Part shown: positions 13,660 to 15,240 of the stretch, in pieces
Position numbering within the stretch: the stretch's first letter is position 1
Layout: each line of letters opens with the position of its first letter
DNA from: an uncultured Clostridia bacterium
GTDB taxonomy: Bacteria; Bacillota; Clostridia; TANB77; CAG-508
NCBI GenBank assembly: GCA_944386335.1
Contig: CALXAQ010000037.1
Span: forward strand, 1-15,240
DNA: 15,240 bases
Direction of reading: 5' to 3'
Translations under genes and position numbers: made by a program
The notes under the pieces: generated by a model
Told to the model about the DNA's origin: nothing
Seen by the model: only the letters and a program-made list of their open reading frames with translations
Database searches by the model: none

Positions 13660-14914
13660 ATCTTAGTACACGGAACCAAGAAAAGAAAAGAGATTCTAGC
13701 ATAGAAGTAGGCTCCATTTTTTTAATATCTTCTAAGGCAACAATATCGCTCTGGCAAAGAATATTACCATCTAATTCAAATCGTACTTCGCCTACTTTTT
13801 GTCCTTTGCTAATAGGAGCACTCACCACATCTGGTAAAGAAATTACTTGTGTTACTTCTTTACTATTTGTCTTTTCTAACAGATAACCAACATCTGTAGC
13901 AAAACCAACCGAGACGTGAGATGCTACCCCTTTTTCTACTTCTAAAGAATTTAATATATCTCCAGATTTAGCAAATTGTTCATAGGTGTAATGACTAAAT
14001 CCATAATCTAATAGTTTTTCTGCTTCAGAAAAACGTACTTGCGTGCTAGGTGCTTTCATGATAACAGCAATAAGAGATAAGTCATTTCTAGTAGCACTTG
14101 CAGAGAGATTATATAAAGCAAGACCAGTGGAGCCTGTTTTTAAACCTGTAGCACCTTGATAGTTTCGAATTAATTTGTTTGTGTTCGTTAATTGAGATTT
14201 ACCATCTCTTAGTGTATCCATCCAAATAGTGGTATATTGTGTAATGGTAGGATGATTTTTTAAAAGTTCTCTCGACATTAAAGCGATATCATAACTAGAA
14301 GTAACATGACCGTCTTCATCTAATCCATGGCAATTTTTAAAACAAGTATCGTTCATGCCTAAAGCTTTTGCTTTTTCATTCATTTTTTCTACGAATGCTT
14401 CCTCAGAACCTTCTAAATATTCTGCCATAGCTACAACACAGTCATTAGCAGAGGCAACGGTAATTGCTTTTAACATTTCGTTTACTGTTAGCGTTTCTCG
14501 TACATCTAACCAAATTTGTGAGCCACCCATATTAGCAGCATTTTCACTACAAGGAATAGGAGTATCTAAAGTGATTTTTCCACTATCTAAAGCTTCCATA
14601 ATAAGGAGAATACTCATAATTTTGGTAACAGAAGCGGGACGAAGCTGTTCATGGGAGTTGTGTTCATATAATATTTTTCCAGTATTTTGTTCTATTAAAA
14701 TGGCAGAAGCAGATTCTAACTCCAAATCCACTACTGGAGCAGACACAGTATTTGTATTTTGCACATTTTCTGATGTATTATTTGTCTGCGTATGGGAGAT
14801 ACTATTAGATAAATTCGACCATACATATACCGTATCGGAACTATAAACGATAGTAGATACCACACATAAAGACAAGATTAAAGCTACTACAAAGAAAAGC
14901 ATAGATTTTCGCAT
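13658..14914 (-). CDS. dacF: D-alanyl-D-alanine carboxypeptidase, DacF type
   Basis: This is a low-molecular-weight penicillin-binding protein that trims the terminal D-Ala from peptidoglycan stem peptides outside the membrane. The three active-site motifs are intact: SVTK (Ser95, Lys98), SAN (155-157) and KTG (259-261, followed by STG). The context ENAANMGGSQIWLDV.E and MLKAITVASANDC is typical of the sporulation carboxypeptidase DacF. An N-terminal hydrophobic segment (5-25) is the signal or anchor, then a Ser/Asn/Thr-rich linker (about 33-60). The region after ~300 is the beta-rich C-terminal domain; the protein ends with a short amphipathic segment (MLESLFFSWFRVLR) that may bind the membrane. 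AGGAGG precedes the ATG. It lies downstream of vanW on the same strand, 82 bases apart, and is convergent with gerW. Confidence 0.93.
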   Translation of the reverse strand: MRKSMLFFVVALILSLCVVSTIVYSSDTVYVWSNLSNSISHTQTNNTSENVQNTNTVSAPVVDLELESASAILIEQNTGKILYEHNSHEQLRPASVTKIMSILLIMEALDSGKITLDTPIPCSENAANMGGSQIWLDVRETLTVNEMLKAITVASANDCVVAMAEYLEGSEEAFVEKMNEKAKALGMNDTCFKNCHGLDEDGHVTSSYDIALMSRELLKNHPTITQYTTIWMDTLRDGKSQLTNTNKLIRNYQGATGLKTGSTGLALYNLSASATRNDLSLIAVIMKAPSTQVRFSEAEKLLDYGFSHYTYEQFAKSGDILNSLEVEKGVASHVSVGFATDVGYLLEKTNSKEVTQVISLPDVVSAPISKGQKVGEVRFELDGNILCQSDIVALEDIKKMEPTSMLESLFFSWFRVLR

Positions 14915-14949
14915 ATAGATAAAACCTCCTAAAAGTAAAATCTGTAGTA

Positions 14950-14978
14950 TATCTTATGCAAGAATAGAAGGTTTATGC
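14950..14978 (-). promoter_or_regulatory. Weak candidate forespore promoter of dacF
   Basis: On the minus strand GCATA (14978-14974) is followed after 14 bases by GCATAAGATA (14959-14950), which fits 7 of 10 positions of the sigma-F -10 pattern. dacF is sigma-F dependent in B. subtilis. The match is modest and read-through from vanW is equally possible. Confidence 0.3.
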
Positions 14979-14996
14979 TTATTTTAGAGTAAGGTA

Positions 14997-15240
14997 TTAA
15001 GATAATTGGATGATGCGAGTAGTAATGTTTTTATCGTCACTAGAAGCTTCTATACGAATAGGAAGACCAGTATCATTGCGAAACTTTAAATCTAAAGAGC
15101 CATAAGATACGGCAGCATCGCGTCCCTCTGGTACATAACCTACAGGTTTCCCATGAGGGTGTCTTTCTGTAACTACTAAGCTAGAAATAGATAAAACCGC
15201 ATTATACAATGTACTACTTACTTGGCAATTTCCACCACCA
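14997..15240 (-). CDS. VanW family protein, C-terminal part (5' end outside the window)
   Basis: The frame is open to the window edge and reads GGGNCQVSSTLYNAVL, then VTERHPHGKPVGYVPEGRDA, then AVSYGSLDLKFRN and PIRI before the stop. This is the conserved core of the VanW domain (PF04294), including the GGGxCQxSSTLYNA motif and the RHxH..PV.YVP.GRDA motif. VanW-type proteins are extracytoplasmic and common in Gram-positive spore formers; their biochemical role is not established, despite the link of one member to a vancomycin-resistance cluster. Only about 81 codons are visible and the true start lies beyond base 15240; the TTG at 15209 is internal. The protein ends soon after the VanW domain, without a long C-terminal extension. 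dacF follows on the same strand. Confidence 0.92.
   Translation of the reverse strand, partial: GGGNCQVSSTLYNAVLSISSLVVTERHPHGKPVGYVPEGRDAAVSYGSLDLKFRNDTGLPIRIEASSDDKNITTRIIQLS

Noticed and set aside
14355..14846. A 163-codon plus-strand open frame opposite dacF
   Set aside because: dacF on the minus strand has all three penicillin-binding protein motifs; the plus frame is its shadow.
14997..15209. A complete 70-residue protein starting at TTG 15209
   Set aside because: The VanW motif GGGxCQVSSTLYNA continues upstream in the same frame to the window edge, so this is the end of a longer gene.

Overview
The window comes from a low-GC, endospore-forming member of the Firmicutes, most likely of the class Clostridia. 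This rests on the A/T-rich codon use (AGA for Arg), strong AGGAGG-type ribosome binding sites, and recognisable sporulation or spore genes: SpoVS, an H-type small acid-soluble spore protein, GerW/YtfJ, a DacF-like carboxypeptidase and a VanW protein. No phage, plasmid, CRISPR or complete transposable element is visible. It reads as a chromosomal core region with small dispersed repeats.

Layout. 1-1500: a CmpB-like (DUF1113) membrane protein and an unrecognised 101-residue protein with its own promoter and terminator. 1500-6300: a MacB-type ABC ATPase, a 1070-residue FtsX-type permease with a very long extracytoplasmic coiled coil, and ribose-5-phosphate isomerase (rpiA), all closely spaced on +. 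6275-6610: a 55-codon sspH gene on the minus strand, overlapping the rpiA 3' end, followed by a perfect 29-bp inverted repeat whose arms are themselves hairpins (REPIN-like). 6630-7900: ymdB and spoVS, ending at a strong terminator. 7958-9603: an orphan, membrane-anchored solute-binding protein. 9633-13366: recA with its promoter and a LexA box, then recX, scpA, a DUF2953 (YtfI-like) gene and gerW/ytfJ, apparently one long unit with an additional forespore-type promoter candidate before the DUF2953 gene. 13382-13552: a second REP-like repeat followed at once by the last 44 codons of a lost sensor histidine kinase. 13628-15240: dacF and a partial vanW on the minus strand.

The genes fall into three functional groups: DNA repair and chromosome organisation (recA, recX, scpA), spore development and wall (spoVS, sspH, gerW, dacF, perhaps ymdB and vanW), and transport or envelope (ABC system, solute-binding protein, CmpB-like protein). 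The usual recA-rny-ymdB-spoVS arrangement is broken: rny is not seen and the order is ymdB-spoVS-recA. scpB, usual partner and neighbour of scpA, is also absent from the window. I see no convincing new multi-gene system. The most interesting signals are the two small palindromic repeat families, the kinase remnant that starts exactly at one repeat, the unannotated sspH gene, and the LexA box that decides the recA start.
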